From Moraxellaceae bacterium (GTDB taxonomy: Bacteria; Pseudomonadota; Gammaproteobacteria; Burkholderiales; Rhodocyclaceae), in NCBI GenBank assembly GCA_031119205.1, contig JAVHYF010000020.1, positions 1-57,435 of the forward strand: a stretch of DNA of 57,435 nt, written 5' to 3'. Below, piece after piece: positions 32,206 to 40,661 of the stretch. The position numbers and the translations under genes are program-made. Numbering within the stretch: the stretch's first letter is position 1; each line of letters starts with the position of its first letter. The notes under the pieces were generated by a model that saw nothing but the letters and a program-made list of their open reading frames with translations, searched no databases and was not told where the DNA came from.

Positions 32206-33963
32206 TCAGTGGTGGCGGTCCTGCTTGATGTTTCCGATCATCAGCGTGCGGCCCGCGAACAGGCCGCCGTTGATTTCCACCTCGAAGCGTTCCGCGTCGC
32301 GGCGCCGCAGATCTTCCGCAATACCGTCGGCCACTTCGGGCGTGGCGCCCAGCGCGACGACCGCCTCGTGCCCCATCCGCATGGCCGATTCGAAAGTCTC
32401 GCGGATCAGCCAGTCGGCCTTGGCGTGCATCAGTTCCACCGCATGTTCGCGGTCGTAGGCGCGCACCAGGATGCGCGTCTTCATGCAGGTTTCCCGCGCC
32501 GCCTTGACGATCTGGGTCACGGCATTCTTGTCGTCGATGCACACCACGATGACCTGCGCGCTCTTCGCGCCGGCCGCCGCCAGCACATCCGAGCGGGCGC
32601 CATCGCCGTAGTACACCTTGAAGCCGAAGGCCTCGGCGTCACGCGCCACCTGCGGGTCGTTGTCGATGATGGTGACCCGTGCCCCACGCAGCAGGACGTG
32701 CTGGCTGACGATCTGGCCGAAGCGTCCGAAGCCGACGAGGAGGACGTCGCCCGCCACGTCCTTCGGTGCTTCCACCCCCTCCAGTGATTCGGTCTTGCGG
32801 GTGGCCCAGCGGCGATGGGCGATCACCACCAGCGGGGTGAGTGCCATCGACAGCACCACGATGGCGGTCATGTTGGCGTTCACCTCGGTATCGATGACGC
32901 CGGCACCCAGCGCCGCGCTGAACAGCACGAAGGCGAACTCGCCGCCCTGCGCCATCAGCACCGTGCGGTCCAGTGCCTCGGCATGGTTGCTGTGCGCCAT
33001 GCGCGCCACGACGTAGATGCACAGCGCCTTTACTGCCATCATCACCAGCACGCCGGCGATGATCAGCGGCGCGTTGCGCGCCACCACGGCGAGGTCCAGC
33101 GCCATGCCGACGCCGAGGAAGAACAGGCCCAGCAACAGGCCACGGAAAGGCTCGATATCCGCCTCCAGCTGGTGACGGAAACTGGATTCCGACAGCAGCA
33201 CGCCGGCGACGAAGGCGCCCATCGCCATCGACAGGCCACCCAGCTGCATCAGCAGTGCGGCGCCCAGCACGACGAACAGCGCCGCGGCGGTCATCACCTC
33301 GCGGGCGCGGGCACGCGCCAGGATGCGGAACAGCGGATTGAGCAGCCACAGGCCGACCGCGATCAGTGCTGCCAGTGCCGCCACCGCTACGCCGACCGAC
33401 ACCCAGCGCGAGGACACGTCCACGGTGCCGACGGTGGTCTGTGGTGCCAGGAAGGCCACCGTCGCCAGCAAGGGCACGATCAGCAGGTCTTCCAGCAGGA
33501 GGATGGACACGATCTTCTGCCCGGCCGGGGTGGAGGTGTCGCCACGCTCGCCCAGCAACTGCATGACGATGGCGGTGGAGGTCAGCACGAAGCCCAGGGA
33601 CGACACGAATGACACCGCCAGCGGGAAGCCGAAGGCCACGCCCACACCGGTCAGCAGGATGCCGCAGGCGAACACCTGCAGGCTGCCCAGCCCGAAGATC
33701 TCGCGGCGCAGCCCCCACAGGTGCGATGGCCGCATCTCCAGCCCGATGACGAACAGGAACATCACGACCCCCAGTTCCGCGGTGTGCAGGATGGTCTGCG
33801 GGTCGCTGAACCAGCCCAGCCCGTAGGGGCCGATGGCGAGGCCCGCGGCCAGGTATCCCAGCACCGAGCCCAGGCCGATGCGCTGGAACAGCGGCACCGC
33901 CACGACGGCTGCGCCCAGCAGGGCGACGGCCTGGATCAGGTTGCCTGCGCCTTCAGCGGCCAT
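32206..33963 (-). CDS. Kef-type monovalent cation:proton antiporter (CPA2)
   Basis: A 585-residue inner-membrane transporter. The first 390 residues are a Na+/H+-exchanger-type membrane domain (SVLGYLAAGLAIGPYGLGWF; LTSTAIVMQLLGERG, with the helix containing LLLEDLLIVPLL). A TrkA-N/RCK nucleotide-binding domain follows (about 415-530; LLVGFGRFGQIVSQHVL and IIDNDP). The architecture is that of KefB/KefC glutathione-gated potassium efflux systems, but no KefF/KefG ancillary oxidoreductase gene is adjacent. The ATG at 33963 with GAGGTGG upstream is preferred to a longer frame. Confidence 0.9.
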   Translation of the reverse strand: MAAEGAGNLIQAVALLGAAVVAVPLFQRIGLGSVLGYLAAGLAIGPYGLGWFSDPQTILHTAELGVVMFLFVIGLEMRPSHLWGLRREIFGLGSLQVFACGILLTGVGVAFGFPLAVSFVSSLGFVLTSTAIVMQLLGERGDTSTPAGQKIVSILLLEDLLIVPLLATVAFLAPQTTVGTVDVSSRWVSVGVAVAALAALIAVGLWLLNPLFRILARARAREVMTAAALFVVLGAALLMQLGGLSMAMGAFVAGVLLSESSFRHQLEADIEPFRGLLLGLFFLGVGMALDLAVVARNAPLIIAGVLVMMAVKALCIYVVARMAHSNHAEALDRTVLMAQGGEFAFVLFSAALGAGVIDTEVNANMTAIVVLSMALTPLVVIAHRRWATRKTESLEGVEAPKDVAGDVLLVGFGRFGQIVSQHVLLRGARVTIIDNDPQVARDAEAFGFKVYYGDGARSDVLAAAGAKSAQVIVVCIDDKNAVTQIVKAARETCMKTRILVRAYDREHAVELMHAKADWLIRETFESAMRMGHEAVVALGATPEVADGIAEDLRRRDAERFEVEINGGLFAGRTLMIGNIKQDRHH

Positions 33964-34388
33964 GTTCCACCTCGCTGGCGGCATTGGTTGGCTTGCGGTC
34001 GGGAAGGGGCCGGGAAAACGGTCCGGGGGAATGTTCGGGGCAATGTTCAGGCTGATGCTGGGGGACTGGCATGTGGTGCTCGGTCTCGGGGTTCCGGGGG
34101 GGCGAGGAGGGCTTTGCGTGCGGGACTGGTCGTCAGAGTGGCCGCAGCCTGCCTCCGAAGAGTGATCTGCCGTCGCGGCTGGCTGGCTACAGTCCGCATG
34201 ACGACAGCGCCGAAGGTATCACGCCGTTCCGGCAAGCCTGCCGGGCCGACGCGACAGGTGTTCCGGGTATACGGCGCCGATGTGGATGGGGTGTCGGAGC
34301 CATGCTGCCGCACTGCAATAAATAACTTGCAGAACCGCGAAACCATGCTATTAATTACTGACCGGTCAGTCAGTAATCGTTCCCGCCC
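33964..34388. other. Divergent region upstream of the antiporter and tetR
   Basis: A 425-nt gap. The part next to tetR is AT-rich and holds a promoter and operator (34327-34377). The remainder has no supported gene; near 34032-34052, GGAATGTTC and GCAATGTTC form a short direct repeat. Confidence 0.45.
34327..34377 (+). promoter_or_regulatory. Promoter and palindromic operator of the TetR-RND operon
   Basis: TTGCAG (34327-34332), a 16-bp spacer and TATTAA (34349-34354) form a plausible sigma-70 promoter. The expected start site falls inside ACTGACCGGTCAGT (34357-34370), a perfect 14-bp palindrome. A wider ATTACTGAC...GTCAGTAAT dyad (34354-34377) encloses it. The position suits autorepression by the TetR protein that starts 11 bases later. 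Confidence 0.6.
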
Positions 34389-35057
34389 ATGCCCTCCGAA
34401 CCCGCCCCGAACACCGAAGAACCCCGCCGTCGCCGCAAGGAGGCACGCCCTGGCGAGCTTGTCGCCGCTGCGCTGGATGTCTTCGTGGAACGTGGTTTCG
34501 CCGCCGCCCGGCTGGACGAGATCGCCGCGCGTGCCGGCGTATCCAAGGGCACGCTGTACCTGTACTTCGAGAGCAAGGAAGCCTTGTTCAAGGCGGTGGT
34601 GCAGGAGGCCATCGTGCCGCGCATCGCCGAGGGCGAGGCCATGGTGGCCAGCCTGGACATGGCGCCCGAGCCCTTGCTGCGCGAACTGCTGCTGGGCTGG
34701 TGGGAGGTGGTCGCCAACTCCAAGCTGTCGGGCATCCCCAAGCTGGTGATTGGCGAGGCTGCCAATTTCCCTGACGTGGCGCAGTTCTATTTCGACAACG
34801 TGGTACAGCGTGGCCGGGCCTTGCTGGTGTCGGTGATCGAGCGCGGTATCGCGGAGGGCGCTTTCCGCCCGGGTGACCCCCTGGTGCTCTGCCAGCTGGC
34901 GCTGGCGCCGATGCTGTTCGCCAGCATGTGGAGCCGTTCGCTGGCGTGCTGCGATCCGCAGGGCATGTCGCCGGACGTCTACCTGCGGACCCATCTCGAA
35001 GTGTTCCTGGGCGGCCTGCGCGCCGAGCCGGGGCGAATACCGTTGCCCGCCGCCTGA
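34389..35057 (+). CDS. TetR-family repressor of the adjacent RND pump
   Basis: A 222-residue regulator. The N-terminal TetR helix-turn-helix (about residues 22-68; LDEIAARAGVSKGTLYLYFESKEALF) is textbook. The rest is a helical ligand-binding and dimerisation domain. No clear Shine-Dalgarno sequence precedes the ATG, which lies 11 bases after a palindromic operator. It is 83 nt upstream of, and in the same direction as, the RND adaptor and permease genes, so it probably controls them and itself. The ligand is unknown. Confidence 0.92.
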   Translation: MPSEPAPNTEEPRRRRKEARPGELVAAALDVFVERGFAAARLDEIAARAGVSKGTLYLYFESKEALFKAVVQEAIVPRIAEGEAMVASLDMAPEPLLRELLLGWWEVVANSKLSGIPKLVIGEAANFPDVAQFYFDNVVQRGRALLVSVIERGIAEGAFRPGDPLVLCQLALAPMLFASMWSRSLACCDPQGMSPDVYLRTHLEVFLGGLRAEPGRIPLPAA

Positions 35058-35140
35058 GCCCCCGTCCCGGGCGCCTCTTTCCAGCTTTTCTTCCGACTTT
35101 TTTCTACTGCCTGCAGCCCTTGCAGACCCGGAGTTCCACC

Positions 35141-36247
35141 ATGAAGCACGCCGTCCTTGTGTTGTTGCCAAGCCTTCTGCTGGCCGCCTGCAACAAACCG
35201 GAGCCGCCGCCGCCCGCACCGCGCCCGGTGGTGGTCGTGAACGCCGGCGACGAGGCGGGGCACGGCCTGCGCCTGTATTCCGGCGAGGTGCGCGCGCGTC
35301 ACGAAGTGGATATCGGCTTCCGTGTCGGCGGCAAGATCGTGGAGCGGAAGGTGAGCGCTGGCGAAGCGGTGAAGCGCGGCCAGCTGCTGGCGCGGCTGGA
35401 CGCGCAGGATCTGCGCCTGTCCGACAACGCAGCGCGCGCAGCCGTAGCCGCCGCCGAGGCGGACGTCACCCTGGCGCGTGCCGAGTTCCAGCGTGCTGAA
35501 ACGCTGGTGTCGCAGCGCTTCGTGTCAGCCAGCGCGCTGGACAGCCGGCGCAACCAGTTGCAGGCCGCCGAGGCGCGCCTGAGGCAGGTTCAGGCACAGG
35601 CCGGTGTGCAGGGTAACCAGGTGTCCTACAGCGCGCTGCTTGCCGACCGCGATGGCGTCATCGTCGCCGCGCCAGCCGAAGCGGGGCAGGTGGTGGCCGC
35701 CGGTCAGGTGGTGGTGCGGCTGGCTGACCCGCGCGAGCGCGAAATCCTCATCTGGGTGCCGGAGACGCGCATCGCGCAGGTGAAGGTCGGTCAGCCGGCC
35801 TTCGTGCGGCCATGGAACGCGCAGGAGCGCACCCTGCCCGGCTCGGTGCGCGAGGTGGCTGCCGCGGCTGACACGACGACGCGTACCTATGCTGTGCGCA
35901 TCGCGGTGCCCGGCGCCGACGACAGTCTGCCGCTGGGGGCGACGGCGGGCGTGGGCTTCCCGGTGGAGGAGAAGGTGGCCATCGCCTTGCCGCTGCCCGC
36001 AGTGCAGCGCGCCGCAGGCGGTGCCGGCAGCACCGGCCCCACGCATGTGTGGGTGGTGGGCGCCGACGACATTGCGCAACCGCGCAAGGTGGAAGTGGCG
36101 GCGTGGCGTGACGAGTTGGCTGTGATCGCCAGCGGCGTGCAGCCCGGCGAGCGCGTGGTGGTGGTGGGCGCGCATGCGCTGACTGCCGGCGAGAAGGTGC
36201 GGCCGGTGGCGCAGAGCGCACCGGTGGCACTGGACGTGAAGCGTTGA
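35141..36247 (+). CDS. RND efflux periplasmic adaptor (membrane fusion) lipoprotein
   Basis: A 368-residue HlyD/AcrA-type adaptor. The signal peptide ends in a lipobox LAAC (Cys17), so it is lipid-anchored. The barrel-sandwich hybrid starts with RHEVDIGFRVGGKIVERKVSAGEAVKRGQLLARLD. A coiled-coil hairpin (about 90-150), a beta-barrel and a membrane-proximal domain follow. It lies between tetR and the permease gene, 16 nt from the latter, so it forms the operon's adaptor. The outer-membrane partner may be the TolC-like protein encoded downstream. Confidence 0.93.
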   Translation: MKHAVLVLLPSLLLAACNKPEPPPPAPRPVVVVNAGDEAGHGLRLYSGEVRARHEVDIGFRVGGKIVERKVSAGEAVKRGQLLARLDAQDLRLSDNAARAAVAAAEADVTLARAEFQRAETLVSQRFVSASALDSRRNQLQAAEARLRQVQAQAGVQGNQVSYSALLADRDGVIVAAPAEAGQVVAAGQVVVRLADPREREILIWVPETRIAQVKVGQPAFVRPWNAQERTLPGSVREVAAAADTTTRTYAVRIAVPGADDSLPLGATAGVGFPVEEKVAIALPLPAVQRAAGGAGSTGPTHVWVVGADDIAQPRKVEVAAWRDELAVIASGVQPGERVVVVGAHALTAGEKVRPVAQSAPVALDVKR

Positions 36248-36263
36248 GCCGGAGGCCGCATCC

Positions 36264-39200
36264 ATGAGCAGTCCCGATCTCGACCCCGGCCACGGCCACG
36301 GTAGTTCCGGCTCCGCGTCGGACAGCTTCAAGCCCGGCCGCTTCAACATCTCGGACTGGGGCCTGCGCCACCAGGCCCTGGTGCTGTTCTTCCTCGTCGT
36401 GCTGACGGCCATCGGCCTGGCTGCCTACAAGAAGCTGGGGCAGAGCGAGGATCCGCCCTTCACCTTCAAGGTGATGGTGGTGCGCACCAACTGGCCCGGC
36501 GCCAGCGCGATGGAGGTGGAAGCGCAGGTCACCGACAAGGTGGAGAAGAAGCTGCGCGAGATGAACGAGATCGACACCCTGCGCAGCTACTCGCTGCCCG
36601 GGGAATCACTCGTCATCGTCATCGTGCGTGATTCGCTGCCGGCCAAGGTGCTGCCGGAAGTCTTCTACCAGGTGCGCAAGAAGATCGGCGACGTGCGCTA
36701 CACGATGCCCGAGGGCGTGCAGGGGCCGTTCTTCAATGACGAGTTCGGTGACACCTTCGGCAACATCTTTGCGCTGACCGGCGAGGGGCTGAGCTACACC
36801 GAGCTCAAGCGCTATGCCGAGGCCATCCGCCAGGAGTTCCAGCGCGTGCCGGACGTGGCCAAGGTGGAGTTCTTCGGCGAGCAGGAGCAGCGCATATGGG
36901 TGGAGTTCTCCGTGGTGCGCGCCGCCTCGCTGGGCATCAATCCGCAAGCCCTGCTGCAGGCCGTGGGCGAGCAGAACGTGCAGACTGCCAGCGGTTACTT
37001 CGAGCTGGGGCAGGAGCGCATCTACATCCGCCCCTCCGGCGCTTACCGGACGCTGGACGACATCCGTAACCTGGTGATCCGCGCTGGCGGTCGCAGCTTC
37101 AAGCTGGGCGATGTCGCCGAGGTGCGGCGTGGCTACGTGGACCCGCCGCGCGACAAGATGCGTTTCATGGGCCGCGAGGCGCTGGGTATCGGCCTGTCGA
37201 TGCGCGAGGGCGGCGACATCATCGCGCTGGGCAAGCATCTGGACGAAGCGGTGGCGCGTATCGAAGCGCAACTGCCGGTCGGCGTGCAGCTGGACCGCGT
37301 GGCCGACCAACCGCGCGCGGTGAGCGATTCGGTGGATGAGTTCGCCCGTTCGCTGGCCGAAGCGGTCGTCATCGTGCTGGCAGTTAGCCTGCTGTCGCTG
37401 GGGCTGCGCACCGGCATCGTGGTGGCCATCTCCATTCCGGTGGTGCTCGCCATTACCTTCCTGTGCATGCAGCAGCTGGGCATCGGCCTGCACAAGATCT
37501 CGCTGGGTGCGCTGGTCATGGCGCTGGGCCTGCTTGTCGATGACGCCATCATCGCGGTGGAAATGATGGCCACCAAGATGGAGCAGGGCTGGGACCGTGC
37601 CAAGGCGGCGAGCTTCGCCTTCACCTCCACCGCCATGCCGATGTTATCCGGCACGCTGGTGACCGCAGCCGGCTTCCTGCCGATTGCCACCGCGGCGTCG
37701 TCCACCGGCGAGTACACGCGCTCCATCTTCCAGGTGACCGTGATTGCGCTGCTGATCTCGTGGGTGGCGGCGGTGTTGTTCGTGCCCTATCTCGGCTTCC
37801 ACCTGCTGCCGGACTTCCGCGCGCAGAGCAGCAAGCGCTCGTGGTTCAACCGCCAGCTCGCGCGGGTGGCGCCCAGCCTCGCCGACAGGATGCAGGCGCG
37901 GGCACACCCTGCGGTGCATGACGACGATGCGATCTACCACACGCCCTTCTATCGCCGCTTCCGCCAGACCGTCGCCTGGTGTGTGAGGTATCGCTGGATC
38001 GTCATCGCCGCGACGCTGGTGGCCTTCGCGGTTTCGATCTGGGGCTTCCGCTTCGTGCCGCAGCAGTTTTTCCCGGATTCGACGCGCCCCGAGCTGCTGG
38101 TGGACCTGCGCCTGCAGACAGGTGCGTCCTATGCCGCCGTGGAAAGCACGGTGAAGCGGCTGGAGGCCGTGCTGGCGAAGGAAGAGGGCATCGAGAACTA
38201 CGTGGCCTACGTGGGCACCGGCAGTCCGCGCTTCTACCTGCCGCTGGACCAGCAGTTGCCGCAGGCCAACTTCGCGCAGTTCGTCATCCTCGCCCGCGAC
38301 ACGGCCGCGCGCGAAAAACTGCGCAGCCGCCTGATCACGCTCTTCCAGCAGGACTTCGCCGAGTTGCGCGCGTCCATCAACCGTCTGGAGAACGGCCCGC
38401 CGGTGGGGTTCCCGGTGCAGTACCGGGTGAGCGGGCCGGAGCATGCGGTGATCCAGCGGATTGCCGACGAACTGGCGACGGTGATGCGCGGCAATGCCCA
38501 GCTCACCAACGTGCAGAAGGACTGGGAGGAAGACTCCAAGATCGTGCGGGTGCACCTGGACGCCGACAAGGCGCGTCTGGCGGGCCTGTCGCGCGCGGAC
38601 ATCCAGCATGCGCTGCAGTCGGCGGAGAGCGGCATCGTGGCTACGGAATTCCGTGAAGGCATCGAAACCATCGACGTCGCCGTGCGTGGCCTGCCGCTGG
38701 AGCGCTCGCTGTCCCACCTTGCCGACCTGCCGATCCCGGTGGGCACCGGCCGCGGCCTGCCGCTGTCGCAGGTGGCGACGCTGGAATACACCAGCGAGCC
38801 GGGCATGATCTGGCGGCGCAACCGGGTGCCGACCGTGAGCGTGCGCGCCACGCTGTACGGGACGGTGCAGCCGGCGCAGGTCGTGGCAGACCTGAAGCCG
38901 GCGATCGACAAGCTGGCTGCCAGCCTGCCGCTGGGCTACCACCTGGAAACCGGTGGAGCCGTGGAGGAAAGCGCCAAGGGTGGCGCCTCGGTGGCCGCCG
39001 GCATGCCCCTGTTCCTGATCGTGGTCATCACGGTGCTGATGCTGCAGCTGCAGAGCTTCTCGCGGGTGGCGATGGTGGTGCTCACCGCGCCGCTGGGCAT
39101 GGTTGGGGTGACCCTGGCCCTGCTGCTGTTCGGCAAGCCCTTCGGCTTCGTGGCCATGCTGGGCACCATCGCGCTGTCGGGCATGATCATGCGCAACTCG

Positions 39201-39500
39201 GTGATCCTGATCGACCAGATCGTGCAGGACGAACGCACCGGCCACTCGCGGGCGCACGCCATCGTGGAGTCCACGGTGAGGCGCTTCCGCCCCATCATGC
39301 TGACTGCGCTGGCCGCCATCCTGGCGATGATTCCGCTGACCCGCAGCGCCTTCTTCGGGCCGATGGCGGTGGCGATCATGGGCGGCCTGGCGGTCGCCAC
39401 CTTGCTGACCCTGCTGTTCCTGCCGGCCCTGTACGCCGCCTGGTACCGGGTGCCGCAAGCCGGGGTGGTCTCGGCAGATGACCACGCGGAGGCGGTTTGA
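36264..39500 (+). CDS. RND efflux permease (AcrB-like)
   Basis: A 1078-residue inner-membrane proton-driven pump, slightly longer than AcrB because of an N-terminal extension rich in Gly, His and Ser (HGHGSSGSASD). TM1 starts near residue 45 (ALVLFFLVVLTAIGLAAY), and the two large periplasmic loops are in the expected places. The TM4 proton-relay aspartates are present in GLLVDDAIIAVEMM. GGAGG at 36251-36255 precedes the ATG. It is the last gene of the tetR-adaptor-permease operon. Sequence character suggests a multidrug (HAE) rather than heavy-metal pump; the substrate is unknown. Confidence 0.93.
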   Translation: MSSPDLDPGHGHGSSGSASDSFKPGRFNISDWGLRHQALVLFFLVVLTAIGLAAYKKLGQSEDPPFTFKVMVVRTNWPGASAMEVEAQVTDKVEKKLREMNEIDTLRSYSLPGESLVIVIVRDSLPAKVLPEVFYQVRKKIGDVRYTMPEGVQGPFFNDEFGDTFGNIFALTGEGLSYTELKRYAEAIRQEFQRVPDVAKVEFFGEQEQRIWVEFSVVRAASLGINPQALLQAVGEQNVQTASGYFELGQERIYIRPSGAYRTLDDIRNLVIRAGGRSFKLGDVAEVRRGYVDPPRDKMRFMGREALGIGLSMREGGDIIALGKHLDEAVARIEAQLPVGVQLDRVADQPRAVSDSVDEFARSLAEAVVIVLAVSLLSLGLRTGIVVAISIPVVLAITFLCMQQLGIGLHKISLGALVMALGLLVDDAIIAVEMMATKMEQGWDRAKAASFAFTSTAMPMLSGTLVTAAGFLPIATAASSTGEYTRSIFQVTVIALLISWVAAVLFVPYLGFHLLPDFRAQSSKRSWFNRQLARVAPSLADRMQARAHPAVHDDDAIYHTPFYRRFRQTVAWCVRYRWIVIAATLVAFAVSIWGFRFVPQQFFPDSTRPELLVDLRLQTGASYAAVESTVKRLEAVLAKEEGIENYVAYVGTGSPRFYLPLDQQLPQANFAQFVILARDTAAREKLRSRLITLFQQDFAELRASINRLENGPPVGFPVQYRVSGPEHAVIQRIADELATVMRGNAQLTNVQKDWEEDSKIVRVHLDADKARLAGLSRADIQHALQSAESGIVATEFREGIETIDVAVRGLPLERSLSHLADLPIPVGTGRGLPLSQVATLEYTSEPGMIWRRNRVPTVSVRATLYGTVQPAQVVADLKPAIDKLAASLPLGYHLETGGAVEESAKGGASVAAGMPLFLIVVITVLMLQLQSFSRVAMVVLTAPLGMVGVTLALLLFGKPFGFVAMLGTIALSGMIMRNSVILIDQIVQDERTGHSRAHAIVESTVRRFRPIMLTALAAILAMIPLTRSAFFGPMAVAIMGGLAVATLLTLLFLPALYAAWYRVPQAGVVSADDHAEAV

Positions 39501-39514
39501 CATGGACTGTGGGG

Positions 39515-39520
39515 TAAAAT
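39515..39520 (+). promoter_or_regulatory. Possible -10 element of the PCMT-rhodanese-tolC unit
   Basis: TAAAAT in a GGGGTAAAATCGCGCC context lies 58 nt upstream of the PCMT start and just after the RND permease stop. No convincing -35 element is at the right distance. The same TAAAAT appears upstream of the glycosyltransferase gene at 44402 and of rfbA. Confidence 0.35.
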
Positions 39521-39577
39521 CGCGCCTCGTCGTTTCAGCCCGGCCGGGCTGTCGCCCCTGCCTGCAAGGATGCACTC

Positions 39578-40228
39578 ATGGACTTTGAACAAGCCCGCTT
39601 CAATATGGTCGAGCAGCAGATCCGCACCTGGGAGGTGCTGGATCAGGATGTGCTGGACACACTGATGGTCGTCAAGCGCGAGTATTTCGTGGCCGAAGCG
39701 CACCGCAGCCTGGCCTTTGGCGACATCGAGATTCCCATCGGCAGCGGCCAGGTCATGCTCACCCCGGTGATCGAAGCCAAGGCCCTGCAGGCGCTGGCGC
39801 CGAAGCACGCCGACAGCGTGCTGGAAGTGGGTGCCGGCTCCGGCTACATGGCCGCCCTGCTGGCCTCGCGCGCTGAATGGGTGCGCAGCGTGGAGATCGA
39901 CCCCGCGCTGGTACGACTGGCTGCCGACAACCTGGCCCGCAACGGCGTGGAGAACGTGATCGTCGAGGAAGGTGACGGCATGCTGGGCCTGCCGGATCGC
40001 GCGCCCTTCGACCTCATCATGCTGTCCGGCGGCGTCCGTGAAATCCCGCGGGGTCTGCTGGAGCAGCTGAAGGTGGGCGGCCGCCTGTTTGCCTTCGTCG
40101 GCAGCGCACCGGTCATGATCGGCACCCTGGTGACCCGCCGTGCCGAAAACGCCTGGGACAGCGAGAAGCTCTTCGACACGCTGGTACCGATGCTGCGCGA
40201 GCCGCAGGCCAGCCAGTTCCGCTTCTGA
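39578..40228 (+). CDS. Protein-L-isoaspartate O-methyltransferase family protein
   Basis: A 216-residue SAM-dependent methyltransferase of the PCMT family, which repairs isoaspartyl residues in damaged proteins. The N-terminal family signature is FNMVEQQIRTWEVLD; the SAM-binding motif I is VLEVGAGSGYMAALLA, followed by VEIDPALVRLA. The usual PCMT P-loop-like acceptor segment appears as GSGQVMLTPVIEA. It precedes a rhodanese gene and tolC in the same direction, a gene order I recall from other betaproteobacteria. Confidence 0.85.
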   Translation: MDFEQARFNMVEQQIRTWEVLDQDVLDTLMVVKREYFVAEAHRSLAFGDIEIPIGSGQVMLTPVIEAKALQALAPKHADSVLEVGAGSGYMAALLASRAEWVRSVEIDPALVRLAADNLARNGVENVIVEEGDGMLGLPDRAPFDLIMLSGGVREIPRGLLEQLKVGGRLFAFVGSAPVMIGTLVTRRAENAWDSEKLFDTLVPMLREPQASQFRF

Positions 40229-40274
40229 ACTCGACACTGAACCTGACTCTGAACCCGACGCCCGGAAAACCTAC

Positions 40275-40601
40275 GTGATCGAACAACTGACTGCGCCCGA
40301 TCTGGCCGCCTGGCTGGCCGACGACAAGCGCGAAGCACCGCAACTGCTGGACGTGCGTGAAGGCTGGGAGTTCGAGCGCTGCGCGATTCCCGGCTCGACC
40401 CTGATGCCGATGGGCAGCGTGCCGGGCCGTAGCGAAGAGCTCGACCCCGAGCGTCCGCTGGTGTGCATCTGCCACCACGGTGGCCGCAGCATGCAGGTCG
40501 CCATGTTCCTGGCCCAGCGTGGTTTCACCAAAGTGAGCAATCTTTCCGGTGGCGTCCATGCCTGGGCGCTACAGGTCGATCCCCAGATGCCGACATACTG
40601 A
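40275..40601 (+). CDS. Single-domain rhodanese-like sulfurtransferase
   Basis: A 108-residue rhodanese. The substrate-loop aspartate motif LLDVREGWEFE and the active-site loop CHHGGRS with Cys66 are intact, so it can carry a persulfide. The GTG at 40275 with GGAAA upstream gives a complete domain; frames starting earlier overlap the PCMT gene. The length fits GlpE/PspE-like single-domain enzymes. It is 46 nt after the PCMT gene and 60 nt before tolC. Confidence 0.88.
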   Translation: MIEQLTAPDLAAWLADDKREAPQLLDVREGWEFERCAIPGSTLMPMGSVPGRSEELDPERPLVCICHHGGRSMQVAMFLAQRGFTKVSNLSGGVHAWALQVDPQMPTY

Positions 40602-40661
40602 GCACTGCCTCAGACCATTGCCTTAGAGTCCACCGCCTTAAAGCCTATAGAGCCACCATCC

